This document shows, in pieces, positions 8,604 to 16,822 of a stretch of DNA of 64,000 nucleotides. A model generated the notes under the pieces. That model saw nothing but the letters and a program-made list of their open reading frames with translations, was not told the origin of the DNA and did not search any database. Where the stretch lies: NCBI GenBank assembly GCA_017547845.1, contig JAFYNZ010000045.1:1-64000 (forward strand). The letters are read 5' to 3'. A program made the translations under genes and the position numbers. This DNA comes from Muribaculaceae bacterium. Its GTDB lineage: Bacteria > Bacteroidota > Bacteroidia > Bacteroidales > Muribaculaceae. Position 1 is the first letter of the stretch. The number at the start of each line of letters is the position of its first letter.

Positions 8604-9863
8604 CTAATTTTTAAGTCCTCCTACTACGATTTTAAATCCTTTAGCTTCAATAGTTTCAAAGAATTCTGTCATCGGATTAAAAACTATTAAATTTAACTCA
8701 GGTATCGTATAAACACCCTCTTTAAGAGGAGTGATGTAGTATTCGTATTTTTTAAATCCTTCCGGAAGTTGCTCTGATGATTGTTTGACTTGAATATCCA
8801 AGCCTTCATTATCACAGCCGAGCACTATGTCGTCAATCTTGCTCTCTATAGACTCAACTTCACCCGCGACTATGTAGCTTAGAACGACAGGTTCGTGGAG
8901 TTGTGGATATGCGTTGCTTAATTTAGATGAAAGTTGGAAATCACCGATAATCCCACTGAAATCTTTCGGCATATCACCACCTAACGAGCAAACAGTTGCA
9001 ACGATTTCAGGAACATGCAACGTGTATTCCTTCTGCTGAGTAGTTGAAACACGACCCCAAAAAGGATCATCATAATACACCGACTGGTCTACTGTAACAT
9101 TACATTTGCCTTTGGACATCTTGAGTTTACCGGCTTTCGAAGGAGTCACCTTAAGTCGCTCAACAACGCTGACAGCATATTGAACGCCATTGATATCTTC
9201 GATTCTGAAACGAGATGGAGCTCTGTATTCATCAACAACATCACAATTTTTGAATTGAGGCATATTGACAAAATCGAAACCAGAAATACCATCATATAAG
9301 GTATAGAGTTTTACCACATATTCGAATGGCACTTGCTCATATAACTGAGTAGAACTCAATTCAGCTTTGAGGAATAGTTCACGGCATCCTTCACCTAAAT
9401 CAATAGACTTATTTTCAGACTTTTTTACCGACTCTGACGTTTTCTTTTGCACTGATACTATTTCAAAATCAAGTTTATTCGACTCTGCATCACCCAACAT
9501 AATTGGACCAAATGAATGCTTGCCCTTCTTCTGAGCCTCCAGAGTCAAAAGATAGTTTACAACATAGGTGTGGGTTGCTTCTCCCATAATGTAGGAAGAA
9601 CGAGTTGACGAACCATAAGGCATGAAATCAATCACCTTGCAACCTTCTACCTTTGATGGTGCTTTTATATCTGATGCAATCGTCAATTCGTCAGACGACT
9701 GAGCTTTAATCTGATATAGAATGCCAAAGGTCTTACCTCTTTCTATTTTAGCGGTCGCAGACTCTGCGCCCACAATAGATATATCAATAGACAATGCTTG
9801 AGCGGTCAGACCACCCAAGCACATGACTATAATCATTAACAGTTTTAGCACCTTCACTACCAT
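8604..9863 (-). CDS. Short BatD-like paralogue without membrane anchor
   Basis: 419 residues with a signal peptide (MVVKVLKLLMIIVMCLGG, then LTAQA) and BatD-type Ig-like domains. It aligns by eye with the first two thirds of the neighbouring BatD: both have a ...GDF/GKHSFGPI... segment near residue 115 and a ...YYDPDWGR / YYDDPFWGR... segment near residue 270. It stops before the membrane segment and cytoplasmic tail, so it should be soluble in the periplasm or peripheral. It overlaps batC by seven bases and precedes batD by four. I infer a tandem duplication followed by divergence. Confidence 0.75.
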   Translation of the reverse strand: MVVKVLKLLMIIVMCLGGLTAQALSIDISIVGAESATAKIERGKTFGILYQIKAQSSDELTIASDIKAPSKVEGCKVIDFMPYGSSTRSSYIMGEATHTYVVNYLLTLEAQKKGKHSFGPIMLGDAESNKLDFEIVSVQKKTSESVKKSENKSIDLGEGCRELFLKAELSSTQLYEQVPFEYVVKLYTLYDGISGFDFVNMPQFKNCDVVDEYRAPSRFRIEDINGVQYAVSVVERLKVTPSKAGKLKMSKGKCNVTVDQSVYYDDPFWGRVSTTQQKEYTLHVPEIVATVCSLGGDMPKDFSGIIGDFQLSSKLSNAYPQLHEPVVLSYIVAGEVESIESKIDDIVLGCDNEGLDIQVKQSSEQLPEGFKKYEYYITPLKEGVYTIPELNLIVFNPMTEFFETIEAKGFKIVVGGLKN

Positions 9864-10651
9864 TTCTTTATTGGTCGGTTTCTACCAGAGTTTTTATTTC
9901 CTTTGTTAAGCTGACCTTGAACACGTTGACGAGTAGAGTTCTCCTTATTTTCCATTGCTTTAAGAATCTGCTCCGCACTCTGCTCACTCATCTCTCCGTC
10001 CTGAGGTTGCTGTTGCTCCTGTTGCTTATTTGACTGAGGTTGAGATTGCTGTTCTTGTTGTTGGTCTTGTTGGTTTTGCTGTTGCTTTTGTTCTTCTTGT
10101 TTCTTTTGCTCTTGTTGTTGCTCCTGCTGCTGATCTTGTTGATCTTGATTTTGATTATTTTGCTGTTGGAGCTTCTTTTGTGCTATTCGAAGATTCTTGC
10201 GAGCCTTATCAGAAGTCGGATCGAGACGAAGCGATTGCTTATAGGATTGGACTGCCGAAGCATAGTCACCCGACTTGAATGCAATATTTCCAAGATTATA
10301 GTGTGCCATAGAAGACACTTCCGGGTCGACTCCATTAATACTTGCCACAGACTCCATGGCTTGAATGCCACTCTGTAGATACTGCTTCTTTTGCTCTTGA
10401 TCCTTCAAATCCTCATCTTCACCAATACGGATTTGAGTGAGCGCTTTATTATAAAGAGCACGATAGCTCATAGGATTTTCTTTCAGAGCCTGATTGTAGA
10501 CCTCTTCAGCATTTTTATATTCTTTCTTATCATACAACTCATTGCCTTTGCGAATGAGGTTGCGCTCCTTTCGAGTGCTGACAACCTGCTCATCAGCAAA
10601 ACAAGTCAATGAGAATACAGAAAGGAGTAGTATGGTCAATAGCTGTTTCAT
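9857..10651 (-). CDS. batC: BatC, TPR protein with Gln/Glu-rich tail
   Basis: 264 residues: a signal peptide ending near CFADEQ, TPR motifs at about residues 32-65 and 113-150 (SMAHYNLGNIAFKSGDYASA), then a region of about 60 residues composed almost only of Gln, Glu, Lys, Asn and Asp, and a short basic end (GRNRPIKKW). This is the BatC layout. It overlaps batB by four bases. The low-complexity tail is encoded by CAA/CAG-rich DNA that could vary in length between strains. Confidence 0.85.
   Translation of the reverse strand: MKQLLTILLLSVFSLTCFADEQVVSTRKERNLIRKGNELYDKKEYKNAEEVYNQALKENPMSYRALYNKALTQIRIGEDEDLKDQEQKKQYLQSGIQAMESVASINGVDPEVSSMAHYNLGNIAFKSGDYASAVQSYKQSLRLDPTSDKARKNLRIAQKKLQQQNNQNQDQQDQQQEQQQEQKKQEEQKQQQNQQDQQQEQQSQPQSNKQQEQQQPQDGEMSEQSAEQILKAMENKENSTRQRVQGQLNKGNKNSGRNRPIKKW
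9990..10180 (-). repeat. Low-complexity Gln/Glu-coding tract in batC
   Basis: The DNA here is dominated by TTG, CTG and CTT triplets on the plus strand (CAA, CAG and AAG on the coding strand), encoding a run of mixed Gln, Glu, Lys and Asp. It has no exact unit, but short internal duplications such as QQDQQQEQQ are visible. Confidence 0.6.
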
Positions 10652-11697
10652 TTCTTATCCTCCTTCTTGAAAAATGTAAATTTGGTTAACCAACCGATTT
10701 TACGTTCTAACACAAATACATCAATCACCAACAACGCTAAAACAATCCATGCGAAGATAGTAAACAGCTCGTCATGAACAGTATAGACACTTGCTTGAAG
10801 AGATGATTTTTTGATTTTGCTGAGTTGTTTGTACAATTCTGTCAATGCATCTGAATTGTTGGCATTAACATATATACCTCCACCCTCCTTTGCAATATCG
10901 ACACCAAGTTGCTCATTAAGAAGTGTAGTCACAACCTGTCCATTATCGTCTCTAAAGTATTGACCGTTACCGATAGGAATGATAGCCCCCTTTGATGAAC
11001 CAACGCCAATCACATTGACTTGAACACCCATCTCTTTGGCAGACTGAGCAGCAGTCAATGCTTCGCCTTCCAAGTCTTCAACGTCGGTGATAAGAATCAA
11101 TGATTTTCCGACATCCTTGCGATCACTAAATGAATTAAGTGCTGCAGAAATCGCACCAGCGATATCTGTACCTTGCACAGGCACCATATCAGTGTTGATT
11201 GAATTTAAGAACATTTTAGCTGACACATAGTCGGAAGTGACCGGGAGTAGCGTATAGGCCTCTCCTGCATAGACAATGAGTCCTACGCGGTCGTTATCCA
11301 ACTTGTTAATCAACTTTTCAAGCATCAACTTGGCAGTTCTGAGACGCGATGTACCACCATCCTCGCCTGTAGATGATGCGAGCATGGAGTTACTAACGTC
11401 CATTGCTATAACTACTTCGATGCCATGCTTCTCTGATTTTTGATCTTTCACTCCACCCCATGGTCGAGCCATCACAATAATAAGAAACAGCACGATTAGC
11501 AACTGGAGAGTCAATTTAATCGGAGGCATGTATTTTGACACCGATGGCATAAGCGATGCAAAAACATCAGGATTGCCAAATCGCTTCAAACTTCTGCTTC
11601 TGATATATTTAGCCAATCCATATAGACCTATGATTAGGGGGATTAGCAATAGAAACCAAAATATTTCGGGATATGCAAATGTCAACATAACTCTCAA
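10648..11697 (-). CDS. batB: BatB, von Willebrand factor A membrane protein
   Basis: 349 residues: membrane segments near the N-terminus (about residues 10-28 and 60-78), a von Willebrand factor A domain with a complete MIDAS motif DVSNS (near residue 100) and the later T and D positions, and a C-terminal membrane helix (IFAWIVLALLVIDVFVL). This is the BatA/BatB layout. It overlaps batC by four bases and follows batA by one base. It is expected to bind a metal and partner proteins in the periplasm. Confidence 0.87.
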   Translation of the reverse strand: MRVMLTFAYPEIFWFLLLIPLIIGLYGLAKYIRSRSLKRFGNPDVFASLMPSVSKYMPPIKLTLQLLIVLFLIIVMARPWGGVKDQKSEKHGIEVVIAMDVSNSMLASSTGEDGGTSRLRTAKLMLEKLINKLDNDRVGLIVYAGEAYTLLPVTSDYVSAKMFLNSINTDMVPVQGTDIAGAISAALNSFSDRKDVGKSLILITDVEDLEGEALTAAQSAKEMGVQVNVIGVGSSKGAIIPIGNGQYFRDDNGQVVTTLLNEQLGVDIAKEGGGIYVNANNSDALTELYKQLSKIKKSSLQASVYTVHDELFTIFAWIVLALLVIDVFVLERKIGWLTKFTFFKKEDKK

Positions 11698-11698
11698 T

Positions 11699-12673
11699 TT
11701 ATGGAATACGTCTAAGAACAGTGTATCTCAACACTATTTCAATCACAAACAAAATTAAAGCCAACCATGCCCAACGCATATAGTCCTCATCTGTCTGAGT
11801 GTATTGTTGCACATCGAGCTTTGTCTTCTCTAATTTATCAATCTCATTGAATATATCATCAAGCATATCTTCATCGTATGCTCTGAAGTATTGTCCACCG
11901 GTCTGTTGGGCGATATTAGTCAAAGATTGCTCATCAATCTTTGTTTCCATCTGAGTCATAAAGCCAAATGGATCGGGAATCTGGATTACACCATTCGTGC
12001 CGACACCAATAGTGTAAACTCTCACACCTTTTTGCTTTGCAATTTTAGCAGCAGTCTGTGGAGGAACATCACCTGCATTGTTGGTGCCATCGGTCAAAAG
12101 AATAATACTCTTAGACTTTGCCTTGCCACTCGACACACGATTGATTGCACTCACGAGACCATCACCGACGGCAGTGCCATCAGTGAGCATATCCATGCGA
12201 ATATTGGTGACTGTGTTGATTAATGCAGCACGGTCGTTGGTCAATGGCATAAGTGAAAAACTTTCGCCTGCAAAAACGACAAGACCGATATTATCGTTTT
12301 GACGACCATTGATAAACTTGGTTGCAACCTTCTTGGCTGCTTCAAATCTATTAGGTCTGAAGTCTTGCGACAACATACTGCCGGAGATATCCATTGAGAT
12401 AACGATATCTGTGCCCTCTATACGAGATTTCTGCTGACTATCTGTGGTCTGAGGACGACAAAGACAAATTATAATAGCCCCTATAGTCAACAATCTCAAA
12501 ACAAATAGTAGATGCACCAAATACTCCTTATAGGATTTAGGCATTTTGCTCAAAGATGTGACAGAGGAAATCTCAAGAGTAGCAGAAGAGGTACGATGCT
12601 TCTTTATATACCACACAATTAGTGGCACATAAATCAAAAACAACCATAGAAACATTGGTGATTCAAACGTCAT
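11699..12673 (-). CDS. batA: BatA, von Willebrand factor A membrane protein
   Basis: 324 residues with two N-terminal membrane helices, a von Willebrand factor A domain with MIDAS DISGS (near residue 94, in VISMDISGSM) and a C-terminal helix (WAWLALILFVIEIVL). It is a paralogue of the downstream batB, one base away. It overlaps the upstream gene by four bases. Being the first of the two vWA genes matches the batA-batB order in Bacteroides. Confidence 0.87.
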   Translation of the reverse strand: MTFESPMFLWLFLIYVPLIVWYIKKHRTSSATLEISSVTSLSKMPKSYKEYLVHLLFVLRLLTIGAIIICLCRPQTTDSQQKSRIEGTDIVISMDISGSMLSQDFRPNRFEAAKKVATKFINGRQNDNIGLVVFAGESFSLMPLTNDRAALINTVTNIRMDMLTDGTAVGDGLVSAINRVSSGKAKSKSIILLTDGTNNAGDVPPQTAAKIAKQKGVRVYTIGVGTNGVIQIPDPFGFMTQMETKIDEQSLTNIAQQTGGQYFRAYDEDMLDDIFNEIDKLEKTKLDVQQYTQTDEDYMRWAWLALILFVIEIVLRYTVLRRIP

Positions 12674-13689
12674 TTGTCACCCTCCTTTCCTTTCTTATCA
12701 TCGGATTCAGTCTCTTCGGCCACAATTACCGGTTTGGTTTCTTCAATGAAACGCATTGCATTTTCAAACGACTGAATGCTATCAGAAGTCAATGGACGCA
12801 TCTTGGCAAACTTCACAAAGTCGGCTACATCCAAAATCTGACGCACATATTCTCGCTTGTCCTTTGTCTCAGGATTTTGTGCCAATGTCTGAATGATTTC
12901 TCGAGAAGTCATCTCCATGGCGTTGACACCAAATCGACCTTCAAGATACTTTCTTAAAATCTCTGTCAAAACAGTAAAATATTCTTTTTCCATGCCTTGC
13001 TCCCAAAGCTTTTGCTGACGGAGGCGCGACATTGAATCGACAGCTATTTCGTATGGAGTCAATACCCTTTCTTTGCGGCCCAATATTGGTCGATTCTTCT
13101 TCTTCATTAAGATTACATAGACTACAATAGCGATTAGGAGCAAAATCAATAAAATCAACCACCAATAATCGACCACAAAATCTGGAACATGATCGAATAT
13201 CGAAGGATTTAATGGTTCTGCCACAGGCATATAACCCTCTATCTCAGCATCATCGGCGACCTTCACCGGCAATACTTTTAGTGCAACTTGATTGCTTGAA
13301 AATGTATCGTTGGCAACAACATACTGAATCGGCGGCAGTCTATACATGCCGGAATCGAACGACTGAACAGGTATCTTGAAGTTCATTTGAACACGACCTG
13401 AACCTAAATCGATTGTATCCGACGAAGAAATGCCACGAAGTTCGACGCTATCGTTGAGCAAAGATACCACGCCGAGCTCATTCTTATTTTTTAAAATCGG
13501 GAACTCTCCCTTTACACCTTTATCGGCTACAACCTCCACATTGAGCATTGATATATTGCCCATCAGAAGTTGCACCGAATCCAACTTTGCTTTCACTGTG
13601 ACATTTGATGCTGAGGCACTTACATGCATCAACATAAACAGACAGATTAAGGTTGTCGGAATTATAATCTTTCGTAGTAATTTACACAT
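12670..13689 (-). CDS. Bat-operon membrane protein with BatD-like cytoplasmic tail
   Basis: 339 residues: a signal peptide (MCKLLRKIIIPTTLICLFML, then MHVSASA), one periplasmic Ig-like region, a membrane helix near residues 170-192 (WWLILLILLLIAIVVYVIL) and a Lys/Arg-rich cytoplasmic domain containing YFTVLTEILRKYLEGRFGVN. Proteins of this kind sit between the DUF58 gene and batA in Bacteroidota operons and are usually left unnamed. The cytoplasmic domain resembles that of BatD, so it may contact the same partner. Confidence 0.75.
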   Translation of the reverse strand: MCKLLRKIIIPTTLICLFMLMHVSASASNVTVKAKLDSVQLLMGNISMLNVEVVADKGVKGEFPILKNKNELGVVSLLNDSVELRGISSSDTIDLGSGRVQMNFKIPVQSFDSGMYRLPPIQYVVANDTFSSNQVALKVLPVKVADDAEIEGYMPVAEPLNPSIFDHVPDFVVDYWWLILLILLLIAIVVYVILMKKKNRPILGRKERVLTPYEIAVDSMSRLRQQKLWEQGMEKEYFTVLTEILRKYLEGRFGVNAMEMTSREIIQTLAQNPETKDKREYVRQILDVADFVKFAKMRPLTSDSIQSFENAMRFIEETKPVIVAEETESDDKKGKEGDK

Positions 13690-13690
13690 A

Positions 13691-14566
13691 TCAATGAATT
13701 GATCTCTTCTTAAAGAGTCCCAATAGAGATTTCACATAGTCTTCATCTGTTGCAACAGAAGCGATATCCACACCGGATTTTGCTGTGATAGAATACAATC
13801 TCTGCTGTCGTTCATACCATGCTTTATCATATAGTTGGCGTACGCGTTTAGATGATGTGTCAATCCACATCTCCTTACCGGTTTCGCTATCAACAACTCT
13901 GACAAGACCGACATCAGGCATCTTACTATCACGCTTATCATAGACCTGAATAGCTGTCAAATCATGCTTGCGATTAGCAATTGTCATTGACTTGGAATAA
14001 TCACCGTCATCAATAAAATCACTAATCAAGAACGCCGCACATTTCTTCTTGATGGCTTCTGTCATGAAATGTAAAGCACAATCGATATTTGTCGCCTTAT
14101 TATCAGGCTCAAAATTGATTATTTCTCTGATAATAAGCAAGATATGCTTACGACCCTTTTTCGGAGGTATAAACTTCTCTATCTTGTCGCTAAAGAATAC
14201 GACACCGACTTTGTCATTGTTTTGAATTGAAGAAAATGCCAAGGTGGCTGCAATTTCTGCCATCATCTCCTTCTTAAGTTGACCGACAGCACCAAAATTG
14301 CGACTGCCTGAAACATCGACAAGCAACATCACTGTCAACTCGCGTTCCTCTTCATAAACTTTGACAAAAGGACGATTGTGTCGAGCTGTAACATTCCAAT
14401 CAATGTCGCGAATATCATCGCCATATTGATACTCTCTAACTTCAGAGAATATCATACCTCTACCCTTGAACGCACTATGGTATTCACCGGCGAAGATATT
14501 TTGCGACAATACGCGACTCTTGATTTCGATCTTTCTTACTTTTTTCAGCAGTTCTTTAGTATCCAT
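13691..14566 (-). CDS. DUF58 protein of the Bat operon
   Basis: 291 residues, no signal peptide or membrane helix. It shows the DUF58 hallmark near residues 45-60 (YGDDIRDIDWNVTARHNRPF) and a von Willebrand-like segment with DVSGS near residue 88. DUF58 proteins accompany MoxR ATPases and vWA proteins. It follows moxR by 41 bases and is one base from the next gene. It is probably a cytosolic or peripheral adaptor between the ATPase and the membrane Bat proteins (inference). Confidence 0.85.
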   Translation of the reverse strand: MDTKELLKKVRKIEIKSRVLSQNIFAGEYHSAFKGRGMIFSEVREYQYGDDIRDIDWNVTARHNRPFVKVYEEERELTVMLLVDVSGSRNFGAVGQLKKEMMAEIAATLAFSSIQNNDKVGVVFFSDKIEKFIPPKKGRKHILLIIREIINFEPDNKATNIDCALHFMTEAIKKKCAAFLISDFIDDGDYSKSMTIANRKHDLTAIQVYDKRDSKMPDVGLVRVVDSETGKEMWIDTSSKRVRQLYDKAWYERQQRLYSITAKSGVDIASVATDEDYVKSLLGLFKKRSIH

Positions 14567-14607
14567 AAGATGTCATCTGCTAAAAACACAAATGTGAGGG
14601 TTTTCTA

Positions 14608-15603
14608 TTAAGGTACTTGTACCTTGTCAAGAATATCTGTTATAACTTCGTCTGCGCCGATATTGTTTGCCTCAGCCTCATAAGTAAGACCGATACGGTG
14701 GCGCATTACATCATGACATACTGCTCTGACATCTTCAGGAATAACATAACCTCTACCCTTTAGGAAAGCATATGCTCTTGATGCCTTAGCAAGGCTGATA
14801 GAAGCACGAGGAGATGCACCATAAGAAATGATATCTTTAAGGTCATTGAGTCCGTATTTCTGAGGTTCGCGTGACGCGAATACGATATCTACGATATAGT
14901 TTTCGATCTTTTCGTCGATGTAGATCTTCTCAACGATAGATTGAGCTTCTCTGACTTCAGCAGGAGAAACTACCGGAAGAACTGACTGACGCTGTGATAC
15001 GATGTTTTGACGAATGATAATCTTTTCTTCTTCCTTAGTAGGATAACCGATGATAACCTTAAGCAAGAAACGGTCGGTCTGCGCTTCAGGCAACTGATAA
15101 GTACCCTCCTGTTCGATTGGGTTTTGAGTAGCCATCACAAGGAACGGATCATCAAGTTTGAATGTGCTGTCGCCGATAGTCACTTGACGCTCTTGCATTG
15201 CTTCAAGAAGCGCACTTTGCACCTTAGCCGGAGCACGGTTGATTTCGTCAGCAAGAACAAAGTTGGCAAATACAGGACCTTTCTTGACCTCAAACTTTTC
15301 GTTCTTTACACTGTAAATCATCGTACCAATGACATCGGCCGGCAAAAGGTCGGGAGTGAACTGAATACGATTGTACTTTGCATCGATAAGATTTGACAAT
15401 GTCTTGATAGCCAAAGTCTTTGCAAGACCGGGTACACCTTCCAAAAGAATGTGACCATTACACAACAAAGCGATAAGCAAAGAGTCGACCAAGTGTTTTT
15501 GACCGACAATGCGTTGATCCATGCCTTTAGTAATCAAATTGATAAAACTGCTTTTAGACGCAATCAAATCATTCAACTCGCGTATATTAATTTGTTCATT
15601 CAT
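14608..15603 (-). CDS. MoxR-family AAA+ ATPase
   Basis: 331 residues with Walker A GVPGLAKT (near residue 56), Walker B LADEINRAP (near 118), the sensor ATQNPIEQEGTYQLPEAQTD region and a C-terminal helical lid. This is the first gene of the nine-gene Bat operon. MoxR ATPases act as chaperones for vWA-domain complexes. A promoter-like element lies just upstream at 15638-15670. Confidence 0.92.
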   Translation of the reverse strand: MNEQINIRELNDLIASKSSFINLITKGMDQRIVGQKHLVDSLLIALLCNGHILLEGVPGLAKTLAIKTLSNLIDAKYNRIQFTPDLLPADVIGTMIYSVKNEKFEVKKGPVFANFVLADEINRAPAKVQSALLEAMQERQVTIGDSTFKLDDPFLVMATQNPIEQEGTYQLPEAQTDRFLLKVIIGYPTKEEEKIIIRQNIVSQRQSVLPVVSPAEVREAQSIVEKIYIDEKIENYIVDIVFASREPQKYGLNDLKDIISYGASPRASISLAKASRAYAFLKGRGYVIPEDVRAVCHDVMRHRIGLTYEAEANNIGADEVITDILDKVQVP

Positions 15604-15637
15604 AGTTGTTTAATTTATCTATCTTCTATTTTGACTA

Positions 15638-15670
15638 CAAAATTAGATGTTTTTCAGATAATTAGGACAA
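15638..15670 (-). promoter_or_regulatory. Probable promoter of the moxR-bat operon
   Basis: On the minus strand TAATTTTG (15638-15645) fits the -7 consensus TAnnTTTG. An imperfect -33 box, TTG (15668-15670), lies 22 bases upstream. The 5' UTR would be about 30 bases. thiL lies upstream on the same strand, so read-through is also possible. Confidence 0.55.
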
Positions 15671-15725
15671 TAAAAGATGTTAAATAATATTGTTTTTAAA
15701 CGAGCACCATAAAGATTAACCATTT

Positions 15726-16760
15726 TTAAGGTTTAAAGGCATTCCAACCCTGTGCTTGCAATTCAAATTCCTTTCCGTCATTAGATACAAGTGCAGCACC
15801 AAGTTCCGGCTTGGTGATATATCCGATGACCGATACACCTTTTATCTTCTTCACTTGGTCATGCATTGTCAATGGAACAGTAAACAACAATTCGTAGTCC
15901 TCACCGCCATTCATTGCTGCGGTGTAGAGATTCATATTCATCTCCTCTGCCATTATTGCAGTCTGATAGTCAATAGGTATCTTTTCTTCGTATACTCGAC
16001 AACCGACATTTGATGACTTGCAGATATGCAACAATTCTGATGAAAGTCCATCGCTTACGTCTATCATAGATGTCGGCTTGATACCATTGGCATGAAGCAT
16101 TTCGACAATATCACGACGAGCTTCAGGCTTGAGTTGGCGTTCAAGGATGTACTCCTTGCCCGCAAATTGAGGTTGGAAATCTGTTTGATCTGCAGCGACT
16201 CTGTTTTCACGCTCCAAAAGCTGAAGACCCATATAAGCAGCACCCAAATCACCGCTTACACATATCAAATCAGACTCTTTAGCACCACTTCGAAGCACTA
16301 TGTTTTCCTCCTTTGCAGCACCAATACAAGTGATGCTGATAATCAATCCTGTCATAGATGCAGATGTATCACCGCCGACGAGGTCAACGCCATAGATTTC
16401 GCAAGCCAACTTCACGCCACTGTAAAACTCCTCGATATGCTCAAGCGTAAAACGGCTCGAAATACCAAGACTGACGGTAATCTGCTGCGGAATGCCATTC
16501 ATGGCATATACATCGCTAAAGTTGACGATAGCCGCCTTGTAGCCAAGATGCTTCAACGGCACATAGCGCAAGTCAAAGTGCACACCTTCGAGAAGCAAGT
16601 CAGTCGTAACCAACGACTTGAGTTCTGAGTAATCCAAAATTGCAGCATCATCACCTACGCCCAATTTTGTAGTCTTATTATTGATAGGAAAGTCTTTGGT
16701 CAATCTTTCAATCAATCCAAACTCTCCCAAAGTTGAAATCTCTGTCTGTTTAGAATCCAT
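15726..16760 (-). CDS. thiL: Thiamine-monophosphate kinase
   Basis: 344 residues of the ThiL/PurM fold. The ATP and metal site motifs GVGDDAAIL (near residue 34) and TTDLLLEGVHFD (near 52) are present, followed by GGDTSAS and the Gly-rich SMIDVSDGLSSEL region. It phosphorylates thiamine monophosphate to thiamine diphosphate in the cytosol. No other thiamine gene is nearby. A hairpin overlapping the uvrA stop separates it from uvrA by 55 bases. Confidence 0.92.
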   Translation of the reverse strand: MDSKQTEISTLGEFGLIERLTKDFPINNKTTKLGVGDDAAILDYSELKSLVTTDLLLEGVHFDLRYVPLKHLGYKAAIVNFSDVYAMNGIPQQITVSLGISSRFTLEHIEEFYSGVKLACEIYGVDLVGGDTSASMTGLIISITCIGAAKEENIVLRSGAKESDLICVSGDLGAAYMGLQLLERENRVAADQTDFQPQFAGKEYILERQLKPEARRDIVEMLHANGIKPTSMIDVSDGLSSELLHICKSSNVGCRVYEEKIPIDYQTAIMAEEMNMNLYTAAMNGGEDYELLFTVPLTMHDQVKKIKGVSVIGYITKPELGAALVSNDGKEFELQAQGWNAFKP

Positions 16761-16794
16761 ATCTTAAATATTTTTAGTCTGCGAAATTACAAAA

Positions 16795-16822
16795 AAAATA
16801 GATATCGTGCAATATCTATTTT
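16795..16822 (-). terminator. Terminator overlapping the uvrA stop codon
   Basis: AAAATAGATAT and ATATCTATTTT form an 11-base stem with a six-base loop. On the minus strand the right arm runs into TTTTTTTT. The uvrA TAG stop (16816-16818) is inside the upstream arm. It is AT-rich but has the rho-independent shape. Confidence 0.6.
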
